A stretch of 51,566 bases of DNA from Oscillospiraceae bacterium (GCA_015066015.1 SVPE01000014.1:1-51566), one strand, 5' to 3'; numbered from the stretch's first letter, positions 1-7,408 are shown. Notes: generated by a model from the sequence alone, not told the origin. Numbers and translations: made by a program.

Positions 1-102
1 GTAGTCGTCGCTTATGATGATGAACTGCATTTTTACGAAGCGTGTGGCTTTGAAAAAAGCAAAGATGCTTCGCCGATGTTTATTACATCGTTGTGGACAT
101 AA
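1..102 (+). CDS. GNAT-like acetyltransferase, C-terminal fragment cut by window edge
   Basis: The frame is open from base 1 to a TAA at 100-102. It encodes 33 residues with the pattern FYEACGF followed by a short beta-strand tail. The F/LYxxxGF signature is the usual last helix and strand of GNAT N-acetyltransferases, where the Tyr lies next to acetyl-CoA. The start and acetyl-CoA loop lie outside the window, so the substrate cannot be judged. An alternative is another small alpha/beta protein with a chance match, but the motif and its position at the C-terminus fit GNAT well. Confidence 0.6.
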   Translation, partial: VVVAYDDELHFYEACGFEKSKDASPMFITSLWT

Positions 103-144
103 TTAATACAAATTCCAATTTATCGAGATAATATTTGAAAAAAT

Positions 145-212
145 ACAGGAGTGTCATTCCGTCCTGTAAAAACAAAAAGAACCGATCACCAAAGAGTGGT
201 CGTTTTCTTTTG
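145..212 (+). terminator. Intrinsic terminator region after the GNAT fragment
   Basis: There are two hairpins. ACAGGA (145-150) pairs with TCCTGT (162-167). CGATCAC (183-189) pairs with GTGGTCG (196-202, one G-T pair) and is followed by TTTTCTTTT. The second has the T tract expected of a rho-independent terminator. Confidence 0.6.
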
Positions 213-313
213 CTGTCGCAGGTTTGTATAAAGCTTTTAGTTAAACTGTAAGTTGAATTTAATATGTTTTTCCTTGATAATTTCGATTTGCAGATATTAA
301 AATTCTGGAATTA

Positions 314-342
314 TTGAAATTGAAAAAATCTTATGATAATAT
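314..342 (+). promoter_or_regulatory. Sigma-A type promoter for the APH/AraC pair
   Basis: TTGAAA (314-319), a 17-nt spacer, then TAATAT (337-342). It lies about 50 nt upstream of the first gene, and a good ribosome site (GGGAGGA) precedes the ATG at 393. Confidence 0.6.
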
Positions 343-392
343 TTGAATCAGAGGGTCAGGTGGTAAACGAATAAGCAGAGGGAGGATATATA

Positions 393-1334
393 ATGAAAAT
401 TCTTGATAATAGTGACAAGCATTTATCGTCAATCTTACCGAATATTATTTTTGAAAAACTTAATAAAAAAGTTGTCAGCTTAAAGTTTATAGGCGGAGGA
501 AGTTACGGAAGAGTTTATAAGACTGTTCTTTCTGACGGTGAAATTATTGCCGTTAAAGGTTATAAGCTTCAGCAGATGCAACACGAAGAGTCTGAACAAC
601 TAAAATTCTTATCCGAAAACACAAGCGTAAAAATGCCTGAAGTACTTTTTACATATGAAGACAACGACACAGCAATTTTAGCAATGAGCTTTGTTGAGGG
701 CCGGAATGTGTTGAATCCGTTGTTTTTGTTAAAGAGTAAAAGTCAGAAGCAAAGGTTTGCCGATGAGGTTATTTCAGCTATGCTTGAATGGCACAGTGTT
801 ACAAATGACAAGTTTGGTTCTTTATCTGATCCTATCTATGACAGCTGGTATGAGTATTATAAAAGCGAAAAGCAAGAGCCTTGGCTCAAAGCGTTGAAAG
901 AGTTATCAGATCACGGAAAGTTCAGTAAGAAAAAAATGAAACTGCTTTTTGAAGCAACAGAGATTTTCAACAAGCTGCCGCAAGAAAACACAAAGCCTGT
1001 GCTTATCCATGCTGATCTTAACATAATGAACATAATGGCTGATCCTGAAACGCTGAAGCTTATTGCTTTCATAGATCCCTGCGGTAGCATGTGGGCAGAC
1101 AGAGAATACGATTTATTTCAGTTTCGTAATATGTGGGGCGATGCATACGGACTTTATGAAACATACAAAAGAAAATGCGAAACATCTGAATTTATAGATT
1201 TCAGAGTTGCTTATTACGGTGCTGTGCATGAAGCGTCAATGAGACTTAAAGGCGGTCATATTGTACCTCTTTGGGAAGATCTTAATTTTGCCAGATTGAA
1301 AAAGGAAATTAAAAAGCTAAAAGAAAAGATGTGA
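393..1334 (+). CDS. Aminoglycoside phosphotransferase/choline kinase-fold kinase
   Basis: This is a 313-residue protein of the APH/ChoK protein-kinase-like fold. Visible elements are a glycine-rich loop (GGGSYGRVY, about 34-42), the ATP-anchoring Lys in AVK (K55), the Brenner-type catalytic loop HADLNIMN (206-213, catalytic D208) and the metal-binding Asp in IDP (D228). The family phosphorylates small-molecule hydroxyls such as aminoglycosides, choline, fructosamine or sugars; the substrate is not evident here. GGGAGG lies upstream of ATG 393. The gene is followed after 4 nt by an AraC regulator, so the two are probably cotranscribed. A related protein is encoded at 50013-50915 and shares the same layout around the catalytic loop, so this looks like a host-specific small-molecule kinase family rather than an acquired resistance gene. 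Confidence 0.8.
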   Translation: MKILDNSDKHLSSILPNIIFEKLNKKVVSLKFIGGGSYGRVYKTVLSDGEIIAVKGYKLQQMQHEESEQLKFLSENTSVKMPEVLFTYEDNDTAILAMSFVEGRNVLNPLFLLKSKSQKQRFADEVISAMLEWHSVTNDKFGSLSDPIYDSWYEYYKSEKQEPWLKALKELSDHGKFSKKKMKLLFEATEIFNKLPQENTKPVLIHADLNIMNIMADPETLKLIAFIDPCGSMWADREYDLFQFRNMWGDAYGLYETYKRKCETSEFIDFRVAYYGAVHEASMRLKGGHIVPLWEDLNFARLKKEIKKLKEKM

Positions 1335-1338
1335 TCTG

Positions 1339-2070
1339 ATGAACATAGGCGAGCTTGTGACGGTTAAAACAATCGAGCGAAAAAATGCTCTTGATGAAAA
1401 ACCAACACCCTACAGTGCTGAAATAAGATTGCTTTCTTGTATTCAGCAAGGTGATGTAGAATCACTGATAACACAGATTAAAAATTTAGATTCTCTCATT
1501 ATTATGGGTAGAATGTCTGATGATGAATTAACACAGTATAAGTATATGGCTTTAAGTATAATAACCCTTGCAACTCGTTATGCTATTCAAGGCGGACTCA
1601 GTGAAAAGAAGGCTTATGAATTTTCTGACAGAGTAATGAAAACAGTTGACAAGCTTACAAACAAGGATGAAATATTGCAATGCACAGGAATTGAAATTAT
1701 AAAGCTGACTGAAGATGTAAAAAAGAATAAGAAACAACCCGAATTTTCTCCTCATATCAGAAATTGCATAAAATATATAAATGAAAACCTTTCTCAGAAA
1801 ATCAGCGTTTCTTCTGCTGCTGACTACTGCGGAATTTCATCGGATTATTTATCTCAGATTTTCAAGAAAGAAATCGGAGAAAATCTTAGTACATATATTT
1901 TGAGTCAAAAACTTGAAAAAGCTAAAATCCTGCTTTTGGAAGAAAAGACTGCCAAGGAAATATGTGTTGAAGCCGGATTTTCATCACAGGCATATTTTGT
2001 AACAGCCTTTAAAAGATTTTATAAGATGACTCCCTCTGAATATATAAAAATAACAAGAGCTACTTATTAA
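1339..2070 (+). CDS. AraC-family transcriptional regulator
   Basis: The protein has 243 residues. The C-terminal ~100 residues (about 140-240) contain two helix-turn-helix units typical of AraC/XylS: the first around SAADYCGISSDYLSQIFK and the second around AKEICVEAGFSSQAYF, ending in the conserved PSEY. The N-terminal ~130 residues are helical and do not show the cupin sensor of sugar-type AraC proteins. The ATG lies 4 nt after the stop of the APH-type kinase gene, which suggests translational coupling and cotranscription. A plausible role is control of the kinase operon or a drug/nutrient response; this is inference from position only. Confidence 0.85.
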   Translation: MNIGELVTVKTIERKNALDEKPTPYSAEIRLLSCIQQGDVESLITQIKNLDSLIIMGRMSDDELTQYKYMALSIITLATRYAIQGGLSEKKAYEFSDRVMKTVDKLTNKDEILQCTGIEIIKLTEDVKKNKKQPEFSPHIRNCIKYINENLSQKISVSSAADYCGISSDYLSQIFKKEIGENLSTYILSQKLEKAKILLLEEKTAKEICVEAGFSSQAYFVTAFKRFYKMTPSEYIKITRATY

Positions 2071-2098
2071 AAGCTTTAACTGTTTTTTTCTGCAGGAG

Positions 2099-2126
2099 TT
2101 GCATTTCCTGAAATTTATGCTATAAT
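2099..2126 (+). promoter_or_regulatory. Promoter of the leader-peptide/attenuator unit
   Basis: TTGCAT (2099-2104), a 16-nt spacer, and a perfect TATAAT (2121-2126). The expected start near 2133 leaves a ~190-nt leader before the methyltransferase ATG at 2323. Confidence 0.65.
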
Positions 2127-2155
2127 ATCACAAAATAATTGATGGAGGAAACGGT

Positions 2156-2191
2156 ATGTTCTTTATCACTATCCGACGCAGACGAAGATAG
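2156..2191 (+). CDS. Arg-rich regulatory leader peptide (11 aa)
   Basis: A short ORF preceded by a strong ribosome site (GGAGG at 2144-2148, 7 nt from the ATG) encodes MFFITIRRRRR and stops at TAG (2189-2191). The five consecutive Arg codons are CGA, CGC, AGA, CGA and AGA. The ORF ends 14 nt before the first arm of the attenuator described next. This is the layout of leader peptides that sense ribosome stalling, either from slow Arg decoding or from a ribosome-targeting drug. It is too short for homology; the evidence is the ribosome site, the Arg run and the downstream mutually exclusive hairpins. Confidence 0.65.
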   Translation: MFFITIRRRRR

Positions 2192-2205
2192 CTTGTATCT
2201 TTTAA

Positions 2206-2310
2206 GGGTACAGGCTTATTCTGCTGTGTGCCCGACGGTGTGATATAAAGATATTTTACCTTTTGTATTACTGTTAGCGGCACATAGCTGTTGACAGTAT
2301 TTTTTATTTT
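2206..2310 (+). promoter_or_regulatory. Transcription attenuator with antiterminator/terminator switch
   Basis: There are four pairing regions. Region 1 is GGGTACAG (2206-2213) and can pair with region 2, CTGTGTGCCC (2224-2233). Region 2 (GCTGTGTGCC, 2223-2232) can instead pair with region 3, GGCACATAGC (2279-2288), over ten positions with one G-U. Region 3 lies inside a terminator stem (TACTGT 2269-2274 with ACAGTA 2294-2299, plus TAGC with GCTG) followed by TTTTTTATTTT. Pairing of 2 with 3 destroys the terminator. A ribosome held on the Arg codons would cover region 1 and favour 2-3, allowing read-through into the methyltransferase gene. The geometry is seen directly; the inducer is unknown. 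Confidence 0.7.
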
Positions 2311-2322
2311 GGAGGTAAGAAA

Positions 2323-3069
2323 ATGAATAATTTTAAATATAAGACATTGTTCAAAGCAATCACAGAACAAACAGGCTTACCTGATAATGCAGTGATTGCG
2401 GATTTGGGCTGCAAGGATGCAACGTTTCTTTCAGCTTTTCATGGCGCCTTTCCCGGCAAAATCAAGTCAGCAGTAGGAGTAGATATAACTGACAAATGGT
2501 TTAAGGATGTTAAATATAAAAGACCTATTGAGCTTAAGGTTATGAATTGCTCTCAAAAGCTGGAGTTTGACGATAACACTTTTGATTTTGTGTTTACAAA
2601 GGATATGTTTGAGTGTGTTCCGGATAAGGCTTTTTTAGTAAAAGAGATTCACAGAATCTTAAAGCCGGGCGGAGTTGTAATCTGTGTGAACTGTGATTGG
2701 GACAGTATTGTATATAACGGAAAGGATAAAGCCTTGATTTCAAAGGTGATTCACGCTTATGCCGCAACAAAGCAGCCCTGGATGGATGACCTTGACAGCT
2801 GGATTGGCAGAAGGATGTACGGCTTTTTCAACAAAATCAGTTTATTTGAAAGCTCGGTGAGTGTTCACAACATAGTCGAAACCGAATATTCAGAAGGCAC
2901 ATTCGGTTATGATTTAAGTCTGGATGTATCCTGGCTGTACAAAGAAAATACCGGTGCGCTCAGTAAAAAGGAGTATGATGAATTCATTGACAACCTGAAC
3001 TCGGCTCAGAAGGACGGATACTATATTTTTTCAAAGCCCTATTACATTTATAAAGGCATTAAAAAATAA
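2323..3069 (+). CDS. Class I SAM-dependent methyltransferase under attenuation control
   Basis: The protein has 248 residues with a Methyltransf_11-like core. It shows the SAM-binding strand-loop ADLGC (about 26-30), an acidic strand-2 end (VGVDIT), motif IV around DFVFTKDMFECV, and ILKPGG (post-I loop of strand 5). A C-terminal extension of ~100 residues is rich in aromatic residues. The usual GxGxG is replaced by LGCKDA. GGAGG at 2311-2315 directly follows the attenuator T tract, so expression should depend on read-through. The leader-peptide control suggests a methyltransferase that protects against a translation inhibitor or responds to amino-acid supply. Whether it acts on rRNA, a drug or a metabolite cannot be seen. 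Confidence 0.8.
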   Translation: MNNFKYKTLFKAITEQTGLPDNAVIADLGCKDATFLSAFHGAFPGKIKSAVGVDITDKWFKDVKYKRPIELKVMNCSQKLEFDDNTFDFVFTKDMFECVPDKAFLVKEIHRILKPGGVVICVNCDWDSIVYNGKDKALISKVIHAYAATKQPWMDDLDSWIGRRMYGFFNKISLFESSVSVHNIVETEYSEGTFGYDLSLDVSWLYKENTGALSKKEYDEFIDNLNSAQKDGYYIFSKPYYIYKGIKK

Positions 3070-3071
3070 CA

Positions 3072-3896
3072 TAAAAATCACTCTGCTATCTCGACGGGGT
3101 AGGCTTGCCGTCAGTTTACCGTAACAACGAAGGCACAGTTTACTTCACTGCACATCGCTGGTCTGACGACAGAAGTGAGATTCTGACGGATGTCAGCTAT
3201 TCGGATTATACTCCCTACAATATGGCCGATTATGAAACGGGAAGTGTTCTTCAGGAGGACTACAGAGTAAGCCGTATCCGACAGGATAATGACGGCAGAC
3301 TCATAAGTGCGGATATTACCTGGAAGAGTAATTTCGGTGAAGAGGCCTTCTGCTACAACGGTCATACATTTGATGATAAGGGTTGTCTGATGTTCGTCAG
3401 CGCAACTTATGAAGACAGTGATTACTTTGAAGAATTTGTGCATAATTACGGCTCAGACGGAAGAATCTCCGGTTATGATTACTACATCAAAAACGGTAGT
3501 GAGGTGCCGGCTCTCAGTGAGAGAGTGGTTGTTGAGTCTGAGGAATACATAAGCTTTTCAAATGCATTAAAAGAAGATAAATTCGAATACACAGGTGACG
3601 GATGCTACCGTATGGAGATTTCCGGTGACTACGGGACAAATTGGTATGAAATCGAGCTTGATGAAAACGGCAAGATTTCGCAGTACAGCTGGCATATGGG
3701 AGTTTCGGGAATGACCTACATTGAGAAAATCGAATACAAGGAGATGCCCTTGACTGAGTATGAAGGTACCCCCGTCTGTTATTCCGACCTGTATCCTCTT
3801 TTCCGCATAAATGCTCTCGGGGATGAAAGCTATGTGAAGAATGCGGGCGAGCTTCAGGTGCCTCTTGCCGCAAAGCTCTTCTTTGATATGTATTGA
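3072..3896 (+). pseudogene. 5'-truncated remnant of an uncharacterised repeat-rich protein
   Basis: The open frame starts right after an in-frame TAA and reads as protein sequence (YLDGVGLPSVYRN) before any good start codon. The only near start is a TTG at 3105 without a ribosome site. About 270 residues follow, with repeated short units of the type DxxGRLIS, DDKGCL, SDGRISGYDYY and DENGKISQY, as in RHS/YD-like or YxxDGxL bacterial repeats. It ends at TGA 3894-3896 and is followed by a clear terminator. I read it as the C-terminal part of a larger gene that has lost its promoter and 5' end. No function is assigned. It could still be expressed from the TTG. Confidence 0.5.
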
Positions 3897-3900
3897 TATT

Positions 3901-3935
3901 AAGGCGCAGGGGATGCAGAGTCTCCTGTGCCTTTG
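3901..3935 (+). terminator. Intrinsic terminator after the truncated gene
   Basis: AAGGCGCAGG (3901-3910) pairs with CCTGTGCCTT (3924-3933, one G-T), followed by a short T-rich stretch. Confidence 0.6.
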
Positions 3936-3947
3936 GTTTATGCTGCC

Positions 3948-3977
3948 TTGACAAACAATTTTTAAATATGATATCAT
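3948..3977 (+). promoter_or_regulatory. Promoter of the ATPase-CYTH gene
   Basis: TTGACA (3948-3953), an 18-nt spacer, then TATCAT (3972-3977), about 37 nt upstream of the ATG at 4014. Confidence 0.6.
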
Positions 3978-4013
3978 TTTAAACACAGTTACTTATTGTG
4001 GGGAGGATTAAAA

Positions 4014-5099
4014 ATGGAAATTTCTAAAATTGTAATAACCGGGGGCCCTTGCGGCGGCAAATCAACTGCGATGAGCCGTATTCACGAGGCATTCACTCAG
4101 ATGGGATATACGGTTTTATTTGTGCCCGAAACTGCTACGGAGCTTATCACAGGTGGCGTTGCACCCTGGACCTGCGGCACAAACGCAGAATATCAGAAGT
4201 GTCAGATGAGGCTTCAGATTACAAAGGAGGAGGTTTTCGAACAGGCTGCTGCCACAATGGATGCTGAGAAAATCCTCATAGTATGCGACAGAGGTCTTAT
4301 TGACAACAAGGCATATATGACGGAAAGTGAATTTGCTCAGGTGCTTGAGGCAATGGGCTCAAATGAGATTGAGCTTCGCGATAATTACGATGCGGTTTTT
4401 CACCTCGTTTCTGCTGCAAAGGGCGCAGAGGAATTCTACACAACGGGAAACAATTCTGCCCGTAAGGAAACTGTTTCAGAGGCTGCAGCACTTGATGATA
4501 AGCTTGTATCCGTATGGACTGGTCATCCGCATTTCAGAGTGATAGATAACAGTACGGATTTTGACGGTAAAATGAAACGGCTTATAAAGGAGATTTCTAC
4601 CTTCCTGGGTGAGCCTGAGCCCTTTGAAATTGAGAGAAAATACCTGATAGAATATCCCGACATAGAGTGGCTTGAAAGCAATCCCACATGCGAGCGTATC
4701 GAAATCATACAGACCTATCTCAATTCACATGACGGTGATGAAATACGTGTCCGTCAGCGCGGTGCAAAGGGTAATTACATATATTTTCAGACAATCAAGC
4801 GTAAGGTTACCGATTTAAAGCGCGTTGAAATAGAAAGGCATATCTCGCAGGCAGAGTATCTTACACTTCTGATGGATGCCGACACTACAAAGCGTCAGAT
4901 CCGCAAGACAAGATATTGCCTGACATATGAAAATCAGTATTTCGAAATAGATGTTTATCCCTTCTGGGACGATAAGGCGATTGTTGAAATTGAACTCAGC
5001 GATGAGAATATACCTATCCTGTTTCCCGATAAGCTTAAGGTAATAAAGGACGTTACCGACGATGCAAGCTATAAGAATGCTTCGCTTGCCGGACTGTAA
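4014..5099 (+). CDS. AAA_28-like ATPase/kinase fused to a CYTH (triphosphate tunnel) domain
   Basis: I choose ATG 4014, because GGGGAGG lies 8 nt upstream; a longer frame from TTG 3996 would start inside that ribosome site. The product has 361 residues. The N-terminal half is a P-loop NTPase: Walker A GGPCGGKST (residues 10-18), Walker B-like ILIVCDRGLID, and the NadR/AAA_28 layout with a likely nucleoside- or nucleotide-kinase activity. The C-terminal half begins with the CYTH signature EIERK (E205, E207, K209) and keeps alternating charged strands (RVRQRG, YIYFQTIKRK, ALVEIEL-like VEIELSD) of triphosphate tunnel metalloenzymes. P-loop kinase-TTM fusions are known in other lineages (plant TTM1/2 join a uridine-kinase-like domain to CYTH). 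The substrate is unknown. It is probably cotranscribed with the DUF4091 gene 41 nt downstream. Confidence 0.8.
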   Translation: MEISKIVITGGPCGGKSTAMSRIHEAFTQMGYTVLFVPETATELITGGVAPWTCGTNAEYQKCQMRLQITKEEVFEQAAATMDAEKILIVCDRGLIDNKAYMTESEFAQVLEAMGSNEIELRDNYDAVFHLVSAAKGAEEFYTTGNNSARKETVSEAAALDDKLVSVWTGHPHFRVIDNSTDFDGKMKRLIKEISTFLGEPEPFEIERKYLIEYPDIEWLESNPTCERIEIIQTYLNSHDGDEIRVRQRGAKGNYIYFQTIKRKVTDLKRVEIERHISQAEYLTLLMDADTTKRQIRKTRYCLTYENQYFEIDVYPFWDDKAIVEIELSDENIPILFPDKLKVIKDVTDDASYKNASLAGL

Positions 5100-5140
5100 A
5101 ACGAAAAAACGGACCCTTTTGTCTGTTATGAGGTGAATAT

Positions 5141-6754
5141 ATGAACATAACTGATCTTAAAATTATTTCATCCCTTGAAAAGCTTTATGAGGAAGACAAA
5201 ATTCCCGTAGAGAGCCTTTCGGCTTTTTCTATGCTTCGCAACGAAAAGAAATCCTTTCAGATTGTTTTTGAAGCTGACTGTGATGGCGAAATAAAGCTTG
5301 TGACAGATACAGACATAAGAAAAAATGAGCTTTATTCCGTTGAGCAGGTTAAGTCGGATTTTCCTATGAATGAACAAGGTGCAGATGATTACTTCCGATT
5401 CAGTAAAAACGGATATTATCCCGATTTGCTTTTACCTGTCGGTGAAAGTGTAAAGGTGAAAAAAGGTATCAACGTTTTCTGGGCAGAGCTTGATGCACAG
5501 GGAAGTGAAGCGGGAATGCATAAGGTATGCCTTTCTGCAGACGGCGAAAGGGTAAGCGTTGATGTTGAAATTATTGATGCAGAGCTTGATTTCGGTGATT
5601 TCCTTTACACCAACTGGTTTCACACAGACTGCCTTATGTCCTATTACGGCTTTGAGGCTTTCTGCGATGAGTACTGGCGTGTGACGGAAAACTTCCTGAA
5701 AACTGCAAGGCAGTACGGTATGAATTGTGTTCTGACACCGATTTTCACTCCTCCTCTTGACACTCAGGTCGGCAAGGAAAGACCTACTGTTCAGCTTGTT
5801 GACGTTACAAGGACAAAGGGTGTATATGGCTTTAATTTTGATAAGCTTACAAGGTGGATTGAAATGGCACAAAGGTGCGGAATCGAGGCCTTTGAGCTCT
5901 CTCATTTCTATACGCAGTGGGGGGCACGACACGCTCCCAAGGTTATGGCAACTGTAGACGGTGAGTATAAGCGCATTTTTGGTTGGGATACTAAATCAAA
6001 TTCTAAGGAGTACAGGAAATTCCTCTGTGCGCTTTCAAAAGAGCTTAAAAAGTATCTCGAGGAGAGAAATCTTAAGGATAAGGTGCTTATTCACGTAAGT
6101 GACGAGCCGAGCTTTTCTAATCTGGTGCGTTACGGTAGGGCGTCAAAATATATTCACCGCATTTTCAAGGGATATAAAATTGTCGATGCTCTTTCCGATT
6201 ACAATTTCTACAGACTGAAGATAGTTTCAACCCCCATCCCGGCAAGTGACCATATAGATAAGTTTATCGGCAAGGTGAAGAATCCCTGGGTTTACTATTG
6301 CAGCGGACAGAAGTCGAAGTATGTTTCAAACAGATTCTTCTGTAACGAGTCCTTAAGAAACAGAGTTATCGGATATCAGATGTATAAATTTGATATAAAG
6401 GGCTTTTTGCACTGGGGCTACAATTTCTATTATACACAGCTTTCAAAAGGATTGGTTGATCCCTTCACCGTTACTGATGCGGGAGGCAAGTTCCCGTCAG
6501 GCGACAGCTTTGTGGTTTATCCTTCAAAGGACGGAAGTGCGCTGCACTCACTCAGACTCAAGGTTTTCTTTGACGGACTGCAGGATATGGCAGCACTCAG
6601 GACTCTCGAAAGACTGACGGACAAAAAGACCTGCCTTGACATAATCGAGCAAAAGGGTAAGCATAACCTTACCTTCAGTAATTATCCCCATGATGACGGG
6701 TGGCTTCTCAGCACAAGAGAGGAAATCAACGGGGCAATCAAAGCAAAGATATAA
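5141..6754 (+). CDS. DUF4091 glycoside-hydrolase-like protein, cytoplasmic
   Basis: The protein has 537 residues and no signal peptide. The C-terminal part carries the DUF4091 hallmarks: HVSDEP (putative catalytic acidic pair, about 322-327), FLHWGYNFYY, then FPSGDSFVVYP and SLRLKVFFDGLQDM. The N-terminal ~140 residues look like a beta-sandwich. DUF4091 proteins have a TIM-barrel-like catalytic region and are often found among polysaccharide-use genes; their substrates are mostly uncharacterised. The ATG is preceded by GAGGTG. The 41-nt gap to the preceding gene has no promoter or terminator. A long inverted repeat closes the unit. Confidence 0.75.
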   Translation: MNITDLKIISSLEKLYEEDKIPVESLSAFSMLRNEKKSFQIVFEADCDGEIKLVTDTDIRKNELYSVEQVKSDFPMNEQGADDYFRFSKNGYYPDLLLPVGESVKVKKGINVFWAELDAQGSEAGMHKVCLSADGERVSVDVEIIDAELDFGDFLYTNWFHTDCLMSYYGFEAFCDEYWRVTENFLKTARQYGMNCVLTPIFTPPLDTQVGKERPTVQLVDVTRTKGVYGFNFDKLTRWIEMAQRCGIEAFELSHFYTQWGARHAPKVMATVDGEYKRIFGWDTKSNSKEYRKFLCALSKELKKYLEERNLKDKVLIHVSDEPSFSNLVRYGRASKYIHRIFKGYKIVDALSDYNFYRLKIVSTPIPASDHIDKFIGKVKNPWVYYCSGQKSKYVSNRFFCNESLRNRVIGYQMYKFDIKGFLHWGYNFYYTQLSKGLVDPFTVTDAGGKFPSGDSFVVYPSKDGSALHSLRLKVFFDGLQDMAALRTLERLTDKKTCLDIIEQKGKHNLTFSNYPHDDGWLLSTREEINGAIKAKI

Positions 6755-6759
6755 TAAAA

Positions 6760-6810
6760 ACGGAGCTGTTTATATGCCTGAACACGGTAAGGCATTATAA
6801 ATAGCTCCGT
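6760..6810. terminator. Long bidirectional terminator hairpin
   Basis: The arms 6760-6779 and 6790-6810 are complementary over ~19 bp with one unpaired base. In the minus direction the stem is followed by TTTTTATTAT, a good U tract; in the plus direction by AATTTATT. It can close the DUF4091 unit and the candidate minus-strand small RNA. Confidence 0.75.
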
Positions 6811-6846
6811 AATTTATTGAAATGAAGGGGATTTTATACCCGCTAC
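6760..6846 (-). ncRNA. Candidate small RNA, ~85 nt, minus strand
   Basis: On the minus strand TTGACA (complement of 6877-6882), an 18-nt spacer and TATTAT (complement of 6853-6858) form a near-consensus promoter with an expected start near 6846. The transcript would run only ~35 nt before entering the 6760-6810 hairpin with its U tract. There is no ORF with a ribosome site in it. This is the minimal anatomy of a small regulatory RNA. It could also be a decayed promoter of a lost gene. Confidence 0.4.
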
Positions 6847-6957
6847 CTTTTTATAATAGCAAAAATAATATGCCTTTGTCAACGCATTTAAGAGAGAAAA
6901 GCTCACTTTCTACCTCTTGCATAAAAATATAGTAGTCAATTTTGTACAAAAAAGATA

Positions 6958-6986
6958 TTGAAATGTGGAATTTTTTATGGTAATAT
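6958..6986 (+). promoter_or_regulatory. Promoter of an A-rich short transcription unit
   Basis: TTGAAA (6958-6963), a 17-nt spacer, TAATAT (6981-6986). The next strong terminator is at 7232-7288, so the unit would be ~295 nt. Confidence 0.5.
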
Positions 6987-7203
6987 ATAGTCACAGAAAG
7001 GGAAAGGTGATACCAATGTACAGGTAAAAGCCAATAGTCTTCAATAAAACATTTTGCTTGAAACAAAAATAAAAAACAAACAAAAATAAAATATTTATTT
7101 TAAAAAGAAACATTCAGTAAATCAATAGATAAACTGTTGAAAACAAAACAAAAGCAAAATGAAAACGAAGACAACCATTCTGGAGAAAGAGAGGTTGACC
7201 AAA

Positions 7204-7236
7204 ATGAAGTTAGATACAAAGACAGAACAGAAATAA
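7204..7236 (+). CDS. Possible 10-aa peptide ORF ending in a terminator stem
   Basis: ATG 7204 to TAA 7236 encodes MKLDTKTEQK. GAGAGG lies 9 nt upstream. The stop codon overlaps the 5' arm of the terminator, so translation to the end could disturb terminator folding. There is no recognised homology, and confidence that it is a gene is low. Confidence 0.25.
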   Translation: MKLDTKTEQK

Positions 7237-7290
7237 CCCCCCGGACCAACAAAGATGTGTGAAGAAACATCGGTCTCCGGGGGTTATTTC
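7232..7290 (+). terminator. Strong GC-rich intrinsic terminator
   Basis: AATAACCCCC(C)GGA (7232-7245) pairs with TCCGGGGGTTATT (7276-7288), with one bulged C, followed by TTC and AATTT. The loop is ~30 nt. Confidence 0.7.
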
Positions 7291-7349
7291 AATTTATGGA
7301 GAGTTACGGCGCCTGTGGGGCGTTATTTTTTTGCTTTGACAATTATTTA

Positions 7350-7399
7350 TTGACAAACGATAAAAAATATGTTATTTTATATCCGTAAAAAATTACGGA
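7350..7399 (+). promoter_or_regulatory. Promoter plus inverted-repeat operator/RBS hairpin for the DUF2975 operon
   Basis: TTGACA (7350-7355), a 17-nt spacer, TATTTT (7373-7378). Just downstream a perfect inverted repeat TCCGTAA-N4-TTACGGA (7382-7399) spans the start site and overlaps the ribosome site (ACGGAGG). It could be the operator of the small HTH regulator in this operon, or a hairpin hiding the ribosome site. A second TTGACA at 7336 lacks a good -10. Confidence 0.55.
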
Positions 7400-7408
7400 G
7401 GTGTTTTT

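Larger units (their letters stand above)
6993..7290 (+). ncRNA. Putative A-rich ~300-nt transcript with two mini-ORFs
   Basis: Between the promoter at 6958 and the terminator at 7232-7288 the sequence is extremely A-rich and G-poor, especially 7060-7170. There are two mini-ORFs. The first is ATG-TAC-AGG-TAA at 7016-7027, behind AAAGGTGA. The second is ATG 7204 to TAA 7236 (MKLDTKTEQK), behind GAGAGG (7189-7194) at 9-nt spacing, with its stop inside the terminator stem. No protein family or known RNA class is recognised. It could be a regulatory RNA, a small-peptide gene or a decayed locus. Confidence 0.35.

Noticed and set aside
2128..2370. 80-aa minus-strand ORF
   Set aside because: It is antisense to the leader peptide, attenuator and methyltransferase start; its apparent coding potential comes from those structures.
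3514..3986. Two minus-strand ORFs of ~140 aa
   Set aside because: They overlap the truncated plus-strand frame, lack ribosome sites and have shadow-like composition.
6851..7066. 71-aa minus-strand ORF
   Set aside because: A/T-rich, no ribosome site, overlaps two predicted promoters.
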